Of a DNA stretch of 64,000 bases, positions 14,186 to 27,700 are shown piece by piece. Origin of the DNA: Parus major (Eukaryota; Chordata; Aves; Passeriformes; Paridae). The number at the start of each line of letters is the position of its first letter. The first letter of the stretch is position 1. Below the pieces are notes generated by a model. That model had not been told where the DNA came from. It saw only the letters and a program-made list of their open reading frames with translations, and did no database searches. The stretch covers positions 27,351,277-27,415,276 of the forward strand of contig NC_031771.1 of NCBI RefSeq assembly GCF_001522545.3, written 5' to 3'. Made by a program: the position numbers and the translations under genes.

Positions 14186-17100
14186 CCTGGATGGAAAATA
14201 CTTTTAGTATTTTACTTGTAGGCTCCTGGTGCCTTTAATATCAAACAAGCAGTGAAACAGGTAGGAAGGTGTGAGGAACATGCCTTGGTGCCCTTGGAGG
14301 GTGACATCACGTACCCACCTGTGCTGCACTGAGAATTGAGACTTGCATTGATTTAGCTCCCTGCTGCTTTAACATAGAGAATGTGAGCACCAAGTTGTTG
14401 TGCAGTGATATTCGAAGAGGTACATGTTATTTCATGCTAAGCATCAGGACCAGTGACCTTGCCAGCCTGTAACTGCTCAGCAGGAGGGTGATGGGCAGGG
14501 AAGATGATAACAAAGTCAAGAACAACATGAATATAGCTGACTGAAGATGCTGGCAGAGACTGGCAGAAGAATTACTTGAACTGTTCTAAATGAAAATCAT
14601 GACTTAAATCGACACCTTTAACATCAGAAAGGAATGTGCTAAGGTGCACTAAGCCTTAGTGATTTCCACCTGAAAACCAGCCTACTCAGTTTTTTGCCAC
14701 TGAATAACTCCAGTAATATATAGGGCAAGAGGGAGAGGGGCACCACGAAAAGTGCAGATTCTCAGTTTGGATCCCCATGCCTACACAGCATCATTTCTAA
14801 TCTTGCTCCCGTACCAAAGTGTGTTTCCCTGCAGGAGCCATACACTGGAAGATGCCCATACAATTATGACTGACATGATTGCACATTTAAATTCACTGTG
14901 CAGCTTCCAAGTTGATTTGAAGAGCTGAAGGAAAAAGGAGAGCTGAGATACTTGTTTCCACAGGGTTCTGCTCAGGCCTCTTCACTGATGCAGCCAGAAC
15001 TTACCCCTCAGTATGAAGGTCCATTTTAGAGCTGAGGTCAAGAGCACATCTCCAGTGAAGATCTTCCCATTTCCTGTTACAAAACAAGATACCCCTGTTT
15101 TGTAAGGTACCCACTGGAGTAAAAAAAATCACTTCAAAAGAGGACACTGTCTCTTGGGCCATGTTTTACAAAATATTTTACACAGATGAACATAACTTCC
15201 CCTGACTGCAAACATTTTTTAACCTTCCTGATATTAAAAATTTCTACTAAACAACACTTCTATGAGTGAGAATCTATTTTCAAGTGGCAGTGCTAGTTTC
15301 TAGGGTGCCATGTTGTAATTTAACAGTACACCATGCAAGTACTAGCTTGAATTTTAAAGCATGCTTTTAGCAGTTTGAACTGCATTTTCTACAAGACTAT
15401 TTCACCACAGATGTTCTGAGTTTGCTGTTCCACAGTTGAAGAGACATTCTTTTGAGAACATTTAAACATCACAATCAAATCATGACTGCCTGATATAATC
15501 ACAGTAGTTGTACCATGTCTAGCAAAAACAGATCTTGGAATGTCATACTATTAGCAAAATATCTTACAATAATACAGTTTCTGGACAGCAGACATAAACA
15601 TTCAGAGCCACTATCTACAGCTCCTCCAGCAAGCATAGGCAAGCCAAATTTTCCCCAAGACCTTTTGTTCTTGAGTGGATAATTCCAACCAACCTTTTCT
15701 CAGCTGTGTTTAGTCCCTTTTCTTTTACCTTTTAATTACAGTAATGTTTTTATCTCAACTTTGTTTTCATGCTTTTGTTTAGGTGCCAGAATTCAACTTT
15801 TCTCTTACTTGTTCTGTATTTTCATTTAATTAAATTTTACTTTGTTGCTACATATTTGTTTTTAACTTTTGTGTTTTCATGGCAAATAGTCCCTCTGGCA
15901 AGGCTTACTGCAAGAGTTACTGCACCATATCCCTTTCCTAGCATTTGCCAGGTATTTACCGTGGATTGTCTGTCCTTTTCCCATCTGTGTGCATCCTTTT
16001 TTGAAATATAGGAATTGCATTGAAAGTGCACTGAATAGATAACAAATAATAGCAACAGTAATAATAATGATTAGGTTTGTTCAGAGGGAATCTGAGTCTC
16101 ATTGCCTTTCTGCAATAATATATAAACAATCACTTCCCATCAGGGAAACCTATGTAGAAATACAAGGCTGATGCTAATTACAATGGCCAATACGCAGCCC
16201 TAATGCTGGCAAAAGTGTCCAGAGGAAAAGAATACAGATGGTAGTGGATAGGAAGGACTTGTGACTGCCTTGTGACTCCACTCTTTTCACTGGTGCTGCC
16301 TATCCCCCTCCTTAGCAGCCTCTCCTATTAGACTCCACTCCTCATTCCCTGTGTGCAGCGCCAGCATCACCCACACTTCCCTGGGTGCTGTCCATTCAGA
16401 TTTCCTCCTCTCCCAGTGCCTCCCACACCAGGGAAACATCCCAGAGGCAAGTCCAGGAGTGATCAGGATCTGCACCACAAAACTCCAAGCATGAGGAGCG
16501 GAACTCAGGGTTAGAGTGCACCTGCAAATACAGTTGAAAAGCTCCCATTATTCCTCAGTTCCCACAGCTGGGATATTGGTCAGGAAGCTGCCACAGGTTC
16601 CCCATCTTTCGAATTTTCTTTCTAGCGACGCCCTCCTTCTCAGGTTCCTGCTCCTCCTTTACGCATGTGAATCCTCCAGCTACAGCTGAGTGCACAGGAC
16701 CCCACAAAGCACACTGGGTGATCTCCCCTATCTGTGCTGTTTCCAGGCCGTGAGGCTCCCATGGGAGAGGCAGAGCATGTGTGGGCTTGGCCCGAAGGAT
16801 TCTCCAGTGTGATGCAGAGCATCAGTGCGCCAGCTGCTTCAACAGACCTTCTCAGCAGCACACTGAAGGCAGCTCCAGACCTCCCAAGTGCTGCTCTGTA
16901 AGTCACCACACATGGGCCAGGCTGACAACCCCTCCCTCCCACTTTGAGAAGTGTTTTCAACCAGCTTGGTGCTTGTTAGCAGTGTAGCAAGGACACAGAT
17001 TAATTAATTAATAAATAATTAATTAATTAATTAATTAATTAATTAATACAAGACATGAGTTATACTACACCACAAGCCTGTTAGGTGCAGGAGTCAGGGT

Positions 17101-20100
17101 TTTGGACGCATATCTAGAATATTTTTAGTGCAGTAATTAAAGACCTATCTTCCCTACTGTTTCCAGCAAGTTTATTTGCTGTAAGACTACAGCAACACCT
17201 ATTTTTTCATCAGATCAATATAAAGCATGAATGAAGAAAAATAAGCAGTTTCTGATGCCCTACACAAACTCAGTGACAAATATATGTGTGCACTTGTGCT
17301 CAAAGGAGATTAGGGTCCCATGGTCTACCCATACCAAAGCTCGTTTGTAAAGGAAACATTCATTCCAACTTCTCTGTGTGTTATTCCTGTCAAGAACGAG
17401 AGCTGAATATCCGTGAGCAGGGTGTCCCTTCGGGATCATGCCGGTAAAAGGAGACCCTCAGGGCAAAAAGCAATTGTCTGCTCGCTGGGGGCAGATGAGG
17501 TTGAGTGGGATCCCTTCTGGCTGCTCTCCAGGGGCATGGTAATGCACCATCTGTGTCCTGTTGCTGCTACTGCCATTTAATGCAGCCTCCTTCATTAGCT
17601 GGCAAAGTGAATCTCAACTGAAAATCAGCCTCCCAAGGGCAGTGAAGGCAGGAGAGCAGCATTTATCCCATGTTGTAAGGCAACAAAAATAACACATTTC
17701 CAAAGCTTTCTCACTTAGAAAAGTAAACTAAGCTATTTTGAGAGTTTCAGTCAAAACAGACATTCTCTATCCATAATTGAATATGGGATTTGGGTTTACT
17801 GAGCTGCCCAAAGTGCTTTGTTCCTCGCTGTGTGAGCACCAGCCGGCAGCAGCACTTAGCCCTGTTTGAGCAGTCACCTGAGAGCTGCCGGCCCTATCTG
17901 CCCTGTCAGCCCAGGTCCCTGTTCACGCAAGGTTTTGTGTAATGGACTGCATGCCATACAACTGAAATATTTATCATAATCATATTTACAAGAGGCTTGG
18001 CTCCCAGGAGGGACTGAAGGCCTGAACACCACACCAGAAGTGAAATAACATGTCATGTAGTTTGTTGGGGCTTTTTTTTTTTTTTTTTTGTGATTGCATT
18101 CAAAAAGTTTGGAGCCAGACAAAAAGCCCTGGTTTGTTGGGGTCAGTGGCCACAAGAAATACTCGAACATGTCTGATGGGAGTCATAAAAAAAAAATAAC
18201 TGAGCAGAAGCAATGCTTATCAGCAGCAGGCTCCACAAAGCCGTGTGCCACCTCTCCCTGCTGCCATATTGTTTGCTCTATCCCCATCCATCCCAGAGGA
18301 TGCAGCAGGGCAGTTATAAATGTGTAATGAATGCTTTTAAGGCTCCCCAGCAGGTGTGCAGCTTGTGAGTCTGTCTTGTGTTCTTATGTGGCTATGGGAG
18401 AGACAAAAGGGCTGTGGAGAGTGGCAGTGGGGAGATGTAGGCAGCAGGACCAGGCAGGAACACAGCTGGTGGCACAGCTGTGGCAGTGCATCCAGCAGCC
18501 CCAACACCAAAAGCAGGCAGCCAAAAGTTCCTGCCTCACCTGGAAATTAAAGGCTGTGAAAAAGGTGAAAAGGTAATGTGTTTGGCTAAAGCTTTTGCTC
18601 ATGTGCAGCACTGGGGGCAGATCAAGTGCTGATCACAGGAGGCACCCTGATGTCCATCCTACAATTGTGGTAAGGGATTGTGCTTGTTGGCTTATGAATC
18701 ACTGTCTGTATAAGGTGGTGTGTTCTCATGTGATTAGGTGGAGGGGAACTTCAGGCTATGACTTTGTGGCTATTGCTTGTTGCCTCTTCCCCTAAAACCC
18801 TTTAATGCATACTTTACTCAAACACTGTATTTATTCATGGTGGTTTAACAGCAAGCCTTTCTTTTTCTCTTGAATATTCTTCTTTGTATTCCAGTGCAAT
18901 CTAGGCCTCATACAAATGCTACAAATAATGTGTGTGCTTATTCTTAGCTGCCAATTTTGCTAAAGATGAGTAAGACTCACTTATTGCCCACTGAGTATTT
19001 TATTGTGGCAACAGCTTATCCATTTTTTAAAGGAATTATATATTTAAACTGATGAAAATAGAGCTTTGCCAGCCATGACTGTAATACATCCTGCTCATAG
19101 TAAATCTTGCTGTGGCATGTGTGGGCCGAAGCTTGTTCAGGGCATTTTCCCAAATATTGTCAGGTCAGAACAGGGACATTGAGCCTTTATGAAAGACTGA
19201 AGTCTGTACAAAAACCCACTGGCCAGTCTTGTCCTTGCTCTGTTTTACCTGTTGTTGGCGAGACAGTAAAAGAGCTTGGGATGTCATTGCAGCCCTGTGG
19301 CATGGCCCCACATAAACTGATGGGTTTTTGGCACAAACTTGATGGCAAAGATGTGCAGAAAATGGCAGCTGGGAACCAGTTCTGGTGGCATCCAGTACAG
19401 AGGCTCTGTGACTGGACTGCAGGCTAGCAGACTTCACTTCCTTCCCTCGCAGCAGTACTTTTGAGTGTTACAGTCCTGCTAGTTCAGTTTTATTAAGCAA
19501 TTTATATTTTGCATCCATTCCCATTTCATAATTGTACTTCTACATGTACCTCTGACTGGGAGCAAGAATTTCATATAGACAAAAAACTCTCCCCACTCTT
19601 TCTCTTATGAGTGCTCTAACTGTGCACGGGATTATTTAAAAAAATGTCAGTGTGAGAAACTGTGAAAGTGAATCACAAAGAGATGAGTGTAAAGGGTATT
19701 TGAGTTGCAAATCAGTAGGAAGTCTTTGTGAAACATTTAATGTGCACTTGTTATGCTGAGTCTTCAGCTATTAATCCTGTTCATTTCCTCCTGTAATTGT
19801 CCTGATTTATTTGCACATAACCTCTCTTTCTAGTGACACTTAACAATCCAAACCCCTTGAAAACTGGGGGTCATTATCAAGAGCCCTTGCTTTGGATAGG
19901 TTACAAATGCATAGACATTTGCAAAGAATATTCATCCAATGCAGCATTCCTACATTTTATTGATTCACATGAGGAATAGAAACTAAACAGAATGTCAATT
20001 TTGTTGCAGTGAAATTTAACAGCTCGATGCACTACCATCTGTTTAAGGGAAAATACGATTCAAGCTGATGTTAGAGTTCAATGCCATAATAATTCTTTAA

Positions 20101-22144
20101 ATTGTACAGCAATACTGACAGCAGATTCATCCTTTGAGCAGATTTATCTCTTTTGGAGGTGCTGTATGACAGCAAGAATGGACAGACTTATTTGGTCTCT
20201 TAAGCAGGAAAGACAGGGAATTTGGTACATGGGAAGAAAGGATGCCAGAGAGAGGATGCTTAAGCACATAGTCAGCAGAAGAGTCAGGGGAAAATCAGCA
20301 CATTGGCTTTTCTGCTGAAGGCAAGAGCGCAAGCAAGGACAGTAGCTGATGAATTGTGAAACCAAACTGCCAGGAGCTGTTGATACAATTGTACCACAGC
20401 TGCTGTTCAGCAAGTGATGCTGCATTCTTCATTCTCCTTGCGCTTTTGACTAAATCTCTTCTGGAATGGGGAGCTTTCTGTGGCTAGTCATCTTTACATT
20501 TCACTTGCACAGCATCCAGCATCATGTTCGTAACCACTAATGTTCCTACAAATGATAAATTTAATAAAGACAGTACCATTTGCTTTTATTTTCTCACTGC
20601 TATTCATTTTGCTTGCTGATCTTTTGCAACATAAATCTTTCTGGCTCCCTTTTCAACCAAGAGCACAGTTCAGCAGTTAGGCTCAGTGCTAAATCACCTC
20701 TGCATATCCTCATTATACTTCAGTAGCAGAACTGCTAATAAGCACAGAGGAATTCAGGGTAGCTAAGAAAGTTTTTTCCCAAAGTCACATTTATTTGCAA
20801 TGATTCTCCAGATGCTTCCTCAAGAAAGTGACATAGATAGAGGACAACTAAAATATTTTCCCTTTCTCTAATTCTTTTTTTCCTATTGTTTTTCCTTCAT
20901 TGTTTGGTTAGAAATCAGCATATAGGAATGGGTGTTCAATGTATAACAGCACGTTAAAAAGTACAAAGAAAAATAAGTTAACCATGGTATTGTTAATATG
21001 ATGCTCCCCCTGGGCATCCCAACAGTTAAATGCTGAAAGTTACTGATGTTATCCTCCTACCATTTGCTGTTATCAAGGACCAGATAAGCAGATCAACATG
21101 AATATATATTAATTTTGTATTTCTATTAATGAAAAATGATTAGCATATAATGGGAGTTCTTGCTGCTTCCTTAAATGAAAAATTATATTAAAAACTTTCT
21201 GTCGTCAAAGTCTGAAGCTATCCAGAAATAAAAGCATCACAGAAAGAAAATCCATAAATGAAATAGTAGTAAAAGAGAAAAATACTTTGCAGTACTAAAG
21301 GACTTTAGTAGAACTTTTCTGCTGAGTATAGGTGCTAAAATGATGTGTTATGTTGAAAACAGCTCAACTGTCTGAATGCAGTTTGCTAGTAAGAGCAGAC
21401 TTCTCCACGTGCCAGGCTGAAACAATCAGGGAAGAATTTTGCACTTTATTGACCATTGGGGGAAAATCTAGCTCATAAATGTTACTAAAATCTCAGAATT
21501 TTTTCTCTAAAAGCCAACGGGCCAGTAGAAATCTGAGAGTGGAAGTGTTGATGCCCTAAGAGGTGCCTGGGACTTGACCTTAGCTAATGGACGGTTAGAG
21601 GGATGAACTAGCTTGGGTTGTGAAAGCTGATGACTTCCTGGCTGCCCTGAGTCTGAGAATGTGAAACTTTTAATCATGTAACAAGCAGTAAAGGAAACAG
21701 AACCAAAACCTTGGCTTGAGGAGGGAAGATGATGGCTTATTTAGGGGTCTGTCTGGCGGGATCTCACAGGAGGCTATGCTGGGAAGTAAAGGGAGCCAGG
21801 AGTGCTAGTTGACCTTCACTGACATCCCCATCAAAGAACAAAGAAACTCCATTCTGACACACGTGTAGTCAAGCAAGTGGGGCAGGCAGCCAGCATGCAG
21901 GAACAGGCTCTCCTGCTGGAGTTCAGAGGACAGGCAAGCACAGAGATGGTGGAAAGTACTTGCACTATGGAGCAAGTAGAGAAATTACCTACATTCAGTA
22001 AAATATGGAAGTGTTTACTAAAGCCAAAGCTCAGCAAGCTCATATAGGACTCAAAGGGTAACAAAGCACTTCCCAGGTGCTTCTGGAAGTACATGGGCAG
22101 AAAGAAAAATGAAATCCTGCTCCTCAGGGGCCAGGTGACTTACT
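14186..22144. other. Non-coding stretch
   Basis: No exon is supportable. A G+C-richer segment at 16260-16960 yields open frames without homology. A TTAA microsatellite lies at 17000-17048 and an 18-T run at 18072-18089. Diverged CR1 sequence may extend left from 22145 to about 21.8 kb. Confidence 0.5.
17000..17048. repeat. TTAA tetranucleotide microsatellite
   Basis: About 49 bases of nearly pure TTAA units, with one interruption (ATAAATAA) near the left third. The unit is its own reverse complement, so the array can fold on itself. Confidence 0.95.
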
Positions 22145-22715
22145 GACACAGGACATGGGAAAAGCTGAGGTGCTTAATGTCCTTTTTTGTTTGTTTTTTT
22201 TTTTACTAATGAGGTCTAGCCACAGACACTGAAGCACTGAAGAAAAAGACAGAACAAGGGAGCACTTCAGTTACTTGGACGCAACTAAATCCATGGAGCC
22301 AAGCAGTGTGTTTCCCAGGAAGTGGGAGAAGGGAGTGGTGGGAACCTTTAAGGTCAACAAAGGCAAAGTCCTGCATCTGGGGCCAAATTACCTCATGCCA
22401 ACAGTACAGCCTAAGCCCAGTGGTCAGAAAGCAGCTTTGCAGGAAAGTACCCAGGAATGCCAGAGCAGAAGCAGCAGAGCATAAGCCAGCCATGGGCTCT
22501 CACAGCAGGGAATGCCAATGGCATTGTGGGCTGCTATTATTAAGAGTGTGCTCAGCAGGTTGATGGAAGGGATTGTTCCCCTCTGTTTGGCATGTGTGAC
22601 ACTGCAGCTGAGAGCGAGACAGCATGTGGAGCATCACGTTCAGTTTTGGGCTCCCCAGTAGAAGACAGATACAGATGAACTGGAGCAAGTTCAGGTTTTG
22701 ATGTGCAGCCAGGAC
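22145..22715 (+). mobile_element. CR1 LINE fragment without 3' tail
   Basis: GGGAAAAGCTGAGGTGCTTAA and, further right, CAAAGTCCTGCATCTGGGGC, then CACGTTCAGTTTTGGGCTCC are diverged versions of CR1 pol segments in plus orientation. The order is right but there are deletions. No full frame remains and no octamer tail is seen. Edges are approximate. Confidence 0.6.
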
Positions 22716-24466
22716 TGCCATCCGTGTTCACAGCTCAGAAAAGTTTCTTTCTGTTTGTTTCAAGTAACTCAGTTAAACACATAATTAACCAAGTGAAGCA
22801 CAGCAGTCCATGACATATAGACCAGGTAAGATGATCTCATATTTTGTGAATATAAAAGAATAAAAAGATACAATGGAAAACAATGTACAATTTTTCTTAC
22901 CCACAATGGGATACTTGAAACAGAAAATTATTTATCATCAACCTGTGCCTTTAGTGCACCAATGGAGCAACTTAATGCCTAAAATAAATACTTTGGAAAA
23001 AAAACTAGACATACTAATCATCTTCTAGGTTATTGTTTAAATGAATATTTACATAGGTGTGTCAGCAAGCAGCAGGGGGCTGGAAGAGACAGCTGGAATG
23101 CTGTAGAAGCTCACATTCACTGGGATACAGTTCCCACTGAACATCCCATCTACTTGTCATGTTAACAATGATGAAAGAATAACTTGTACTTAGAGACACT
23201 GCCTAGTTAATTTCCATACATTAAGGCTTTAAACAAGGATTTGTATCTTAAACTCCAATGACAATATTGAGGCTATTGTACTAAAATATACTTTATTAAA
23301 TACAAAATATTTTCCCTCTGTCATCAATAAATATATAGATAGTATCTATACAGATATATGTATATTCTTATACATTAATGTACATATGTTTATATTTTTC
23401 AGCTCTAATTCTTCTATAACATTTGTGTTATGCTGTGACATGTCCAGATTTTTACAATGTAATTGTAAATTACATAAATTAATTAAAGTAATGTTAATGA
23501 ATTTTATTATAAAAGTCAAATACATCAACTCTTTTCCCTTGTCTACAGACTTCAGTATCTTTTCTAATTGAGAAGTTGTGAATTTGTGAGGTACTCCTCG
23601 AGAGCTCTGAAAGACGCTCACTCCTCTGAAAGATGTCATCAACATCTTCTCACTTCCATCTTCTGTCAAAACCTTCTAGCCTGTTACAGAAAGACAACAT
23701 CAGTAAGGATGCAGCATTCAGTTAAGGAACAGGCACCTTACACACTCTTTCTCATCTCTGCCACTAATTCTACCACACTTTTCATTTCCATCCCTCAAGT
23801 ACAGCCTGTCAGCACAGGGACCTTCCTTGCTTCCTCTAGCTGGACACTGGAAAAATAAAGATCCAGATGATCCCTTTCTCATAGGCTGACTTGTCTCAGA
23901 CTCTCCAGGTCTGCTGTACAATAAACTCTGGTGCTTGCTACAAATTTCATCTTCCTGTGATACCATAGCTGGAGTTTCTTAACAGACTAAACCCAAACTC
24001 AAGGCTCCAGATACTAAAAGCCCAGAGCACCAATGATGCACACCACCACCCCAATCTGAAGGCCTACAGTAAGAAATTAAGTATTTTCTCATAAAACCCA
24101 GGTGTGCCAGTTTTGAATTGGCAATGTTTCATTCTGCTGGGGCTGCAGTTCATCTCTCCTGCTGCTGTCTGTAATTTTACTCTACCTCTTACATGCTCTT
24201 ATGTGGGCCACTGAAGCTGCTCTGGATGGGCATCTTTTCAGCTTCTTCAAGAATTAACTCCTCAAAGAGTGTGGTCTCATAACTTAGAAAAAACAACATT
24301 CTGCTACTTATTGGGTGAAAAAAACCACCAGAGTCCAGATTTATGTATTCTGGATATAAATTTTCACCAAAATGGTATGACATAGCATAGAATTTAGCAA
24401 AACTAATTTAAATGTGGAATTAGAAAAATTGTTATATTTTCTAAAGCAATGCAAATGAGTACCAGG
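22716..24466. other. Sequence downstream of MAP9
   Basis: A minus-strand open region at about 23350-23970 encodes LEKILKSVDKGKEL and neighbouring peptides but has no convincing exon borders or homology. Otherwise AT-rich and unannotated. It could belong to a longer MAP9 3' UTR if a distal poly(A) site is used. Confidence 0.4.
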
Positions 24467-24472
24467 TTTATT
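24467..24472 (-). promoter_or_regulatory. MAP9: MAP9 polyadenylation signal AATAAA
   Basis: AATAAA on the minus strand (TTTATT on plus), about 145 nt beyond the MAP9 stop. It is the first good hexamer at a usual distance; an earlier ATTTATTG overlapping the stop region is not in the right sense. The resulting 3' UTR would be short. Distal sites cannot be excluded. Confidence 0.6.
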
Positions 24473-24615
24473 TAAACTGCAGAGATCAAATAAACTAAAA
24501 AGAAAGAATTCAACACCTATAATGGATTCAGTGAAAATCAGATGATAACAAAAGAGTTACTGGCTATTGACACAACTGTGTAGACTATCTGTTCTTCTGG
24601 AAGGCAATAAATTGC

Positions 24616-24738
24616 TCAGTAATTACTAGAATATGTGACTTTCCCAGGTGGCCTCCAGGGAGGACTCATTTCATTCCCATGGACAGCCTGCAACTTCTTT
24701 CGGTTCTTCTCAAGTTGTTCTCTCCTCATTTTGTTTTC
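24616..24738 (-). CDS. MAP9: MAP9 coding exon 11 (terminal exon and stop)
   Basis: The 123-nt terminal coding exon follows a TTTATTCTCAG acceptor. It continues W-repeat 5 as ENKMRREQLEKNRKKLQ and ends SPPWRPPGKVTYSSNY before TGA (24618-24616). Human MAP9 ends with a similar PPWSPPS segment, so the C-terminus is complete. It lies 5.4 kb from exon 10. Confidence 0.93.
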   Translation of the reverse strand, partial: ENKMRREQLEKNRKKLQAVHGNEMSPPWRPPGKVTYSSNY

Positions 24739-27700
24739 CTGAGAATAAAAAGATGTGTGAAAAAAAGCCCAAACGAGAACCACCTGCCTCACCCCCCAAC
24801 AAAAATTTACTAACAGGAAAGTTACAATTATTGCTATGCCTTTCTTGTGTAAAATGAAAAGAAAACATGCAATGGAAATTTGCCATTTGGAGCTCGACAC
24901 ATCCCTTTTAGAGGTTCAGTCACAGACACTGCACAGTGCAATACAAGAGGCTGCAAACTGGGTGTCATTTACAATTACGGTGACTGTCTCAGGGATGGGC
25001 TGGGTTCGTGCACTGTCTAAACAAATAGCCCAACAGATAGGTACTGAATTGGTATTGTATGTAATTAATCTCATATTAATTACTTGTTGTCCTTAAGAGG
25101 ACACCTAAATCACAATGCAAAATACATTGTTCTCATATAATGGGAACATTGATGCATCATTGTAACTTTCTGTGCTTATTAAATCACACTTGCCATGTAC
25201 TAGAATAAACTGGTAATTAAACAATTTAATTTTAAACAAAGACCTATTTAACTTATGTTATAAGCACTGCAAGCTTCTAATTCTATTTTCTATTGTTTCA
25301 AACAGCAGTGGCACAATTAGGATGATGAGAGATAAGCAAGATACTTGTAACACATTTTTGTCTCATTAACTAATGATTTGCAAGAGACCTGTCATTCAAA
25401 AATTAAATTGCAATCATTTATAATTATTTTTGAATTTCTAATCAGTTCTGTTCTACATAAAATTCTTCTTTCCAAAGATGACTGCCATTTCACCCTCAAG
25501 AGCAGCAGCATCTAAAGGTGCATTTGCATTAGCAATTTAGTAGATTGGTAAGCTCTCTATGGGTGCAAGTTTTCCTTGTCATCGCACTTGCAGGCTGCTG
25601 GTGCATATTGGTGCACACTTCTTCCTGACTTAAAAGTAGTTTTTTCTCTTGGTGGAACCAAGGTTGGCATTATAGACCAGCATATAATTTACTGTTACTC
25701 TCACATAACCCATGATCCTATTCCTCTGATGGACACTGTATATCCACAAATCCAAGATGCTGGCAGTGTTTTCCTGTTACTTCATATGTGAGCAGGGAAA
25801 CAGTGAGGTAACTGTGGCTGAGGGAATAGACTGGAAAATGGGTGTGGAAGCAAAACCGTAAAAAAGGGAGATTGAGTCAAGTTTTACACATATATAGTAA
25901 TCAAACTACTAATGTGTCCAAAAACTGTAAAAAGCAAAGCAACACACTGAAATATCAACCCTATCATTATGATTTTAATCTGTGCCCTTCAGCTCTTTGT
26001 CAAAATAAATCTGAAGATCCAAGTCAGGAACACCAGTCTGGCTAAACAGGCACACAATAATTTCATGTCGTTACTAGTAAGGCTGATTAAAAGCAAGGCA
26101 AGGTCTGCACAGAAAAGGAATGCCCTTTGCTAAAATAAACAATACAAATTTCATAACAGTCTAATAAAAAATACTATCTCTCTGTACAAACTGTATCTTT
26201 CTGGATCACATGGAGAAATTGAGACAAGCTAGGCCTGCAGCACTGTGACATTCCGACTCTTTTCATCCTTCACTTTTGCCTTCTTTTTCCTTCCATAGAG
26301 ATTTTGTCAGATGAACACAACTAGTGGCTTTGGGTCTTTAGAACAAATTCAAGATATTCTAAAATTCTTGAAGGGAACTGTTTAGAGAGAAAAGTAGTCT
26401 TCATTATCAGTGATATTTTTCAAAAAAAGATTTCAAGATATGTCAAGCAGTACAGATGAGCTTGGGAAGAATATGCTCTAAAGGAATACATTTATGACAG
26501 ATGCTCCTGTGTCTCTAATCATAGAATTATATTGTACAAGGATATATATATGCCATCAGGACTGGCAAGTGAATACTCATTAAAAATAAGACTTACTGCA
26601 GCAGCACTGCAAGCATCAGAGAGACTGCAAGAAATGTGTATATTTTATATTTATCGAGCACTCTCTGCTGAACATATGTTGCACAATAGACTCGAGTATT
26701 AAAAACCACAACCAAAAATAAAGCATACACCCACCCACAAAAGGAACGAAAGTTGCTTTGGATTTTTTAACTGTGCTTCAGTTTTGAATGTTTGGGTTTG
26801 AAGATCCAATTTTCATTAATGAATCCCAGTAGCAAAGAAAGAGTCTTGAGTTAATTGAACTTATTTTAAAAGATTAAATTTGAAGTAAAGATCTACTGGA
26901 CTCCTCCCTGTCTTCAGCACACACAAAGTTGTTTGTTCTCGTCCTAACTACAGTGCAAATTCTCACAAGACATAACTGATAAATGTTCCATAGAATAATA
27001 AACAAGATGTTATTTGCACTAGTTGAAGAAGAGTAAAAGTGAAGATTAAATCAGTAACTGTATCTTGTCTTACATTAGATCAACTCAACTGTGTAGCTTG
27101 ATTTCTGTGGAAGTTTCCTACTCAATAATCTAGTACAATGAATACATTTTTCACTTATCAAATTCTTTAGCAGTATGACTGTCACACAGAAACTGATTTT
27201 ACATATTACAGAAGACTGACAACATTTAAGAGAAATAACAATAGCAGCCTTATTTCTAACCTACTGCAGTGACAGACCATGAAAATTGCAATATAGAAAG
27301 TATTTTCAGAAATATCTTATTAAACAACATGAAATTAGTAACCCACTTCAGGTATTTCTAACAGAGAAAAGCAACAAATCCATGGGACTTATCCAGTACG
27401 TCCTTTCTTGATGTTTTTAAACAGCTTTAGAATGACAAAAATAGATATTGCACATGCTCAAATTCAAGGTAAAATGTCAAACTTCTAAGGCTTTCAACAT
27501 TACTATGCTGGTCTTCGAGAACTATTTGAGAGCGGCCCTAATTCCCAGATGCTCATGGTAGGCTGACATTTATCACAGTAAATGGACAACATAACTCATC
27601 TACCCACAGTAAATAGGTATCAAGATCAGTATCTCAGAAATAATGGAAACTAAACTAATTTGTCATTATAAACTTTCTTTGTGATTCTTGTCCACATTCC

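Noticed and set aside
16260..16960. GC-richer segment as a second gene or CpG island
   Set aside because: G+C is raised but CpG remains sparse, and its open frames have no homology or splice structure.
23346..23966. Minus-strand open regions downstream of MAP9 that look exon-like
   Set aside because: MAP9 already has a complete C-terminus and stop at 24616. The peptides match nothing I know, and no consistent acceptor/donor pair brackets them.
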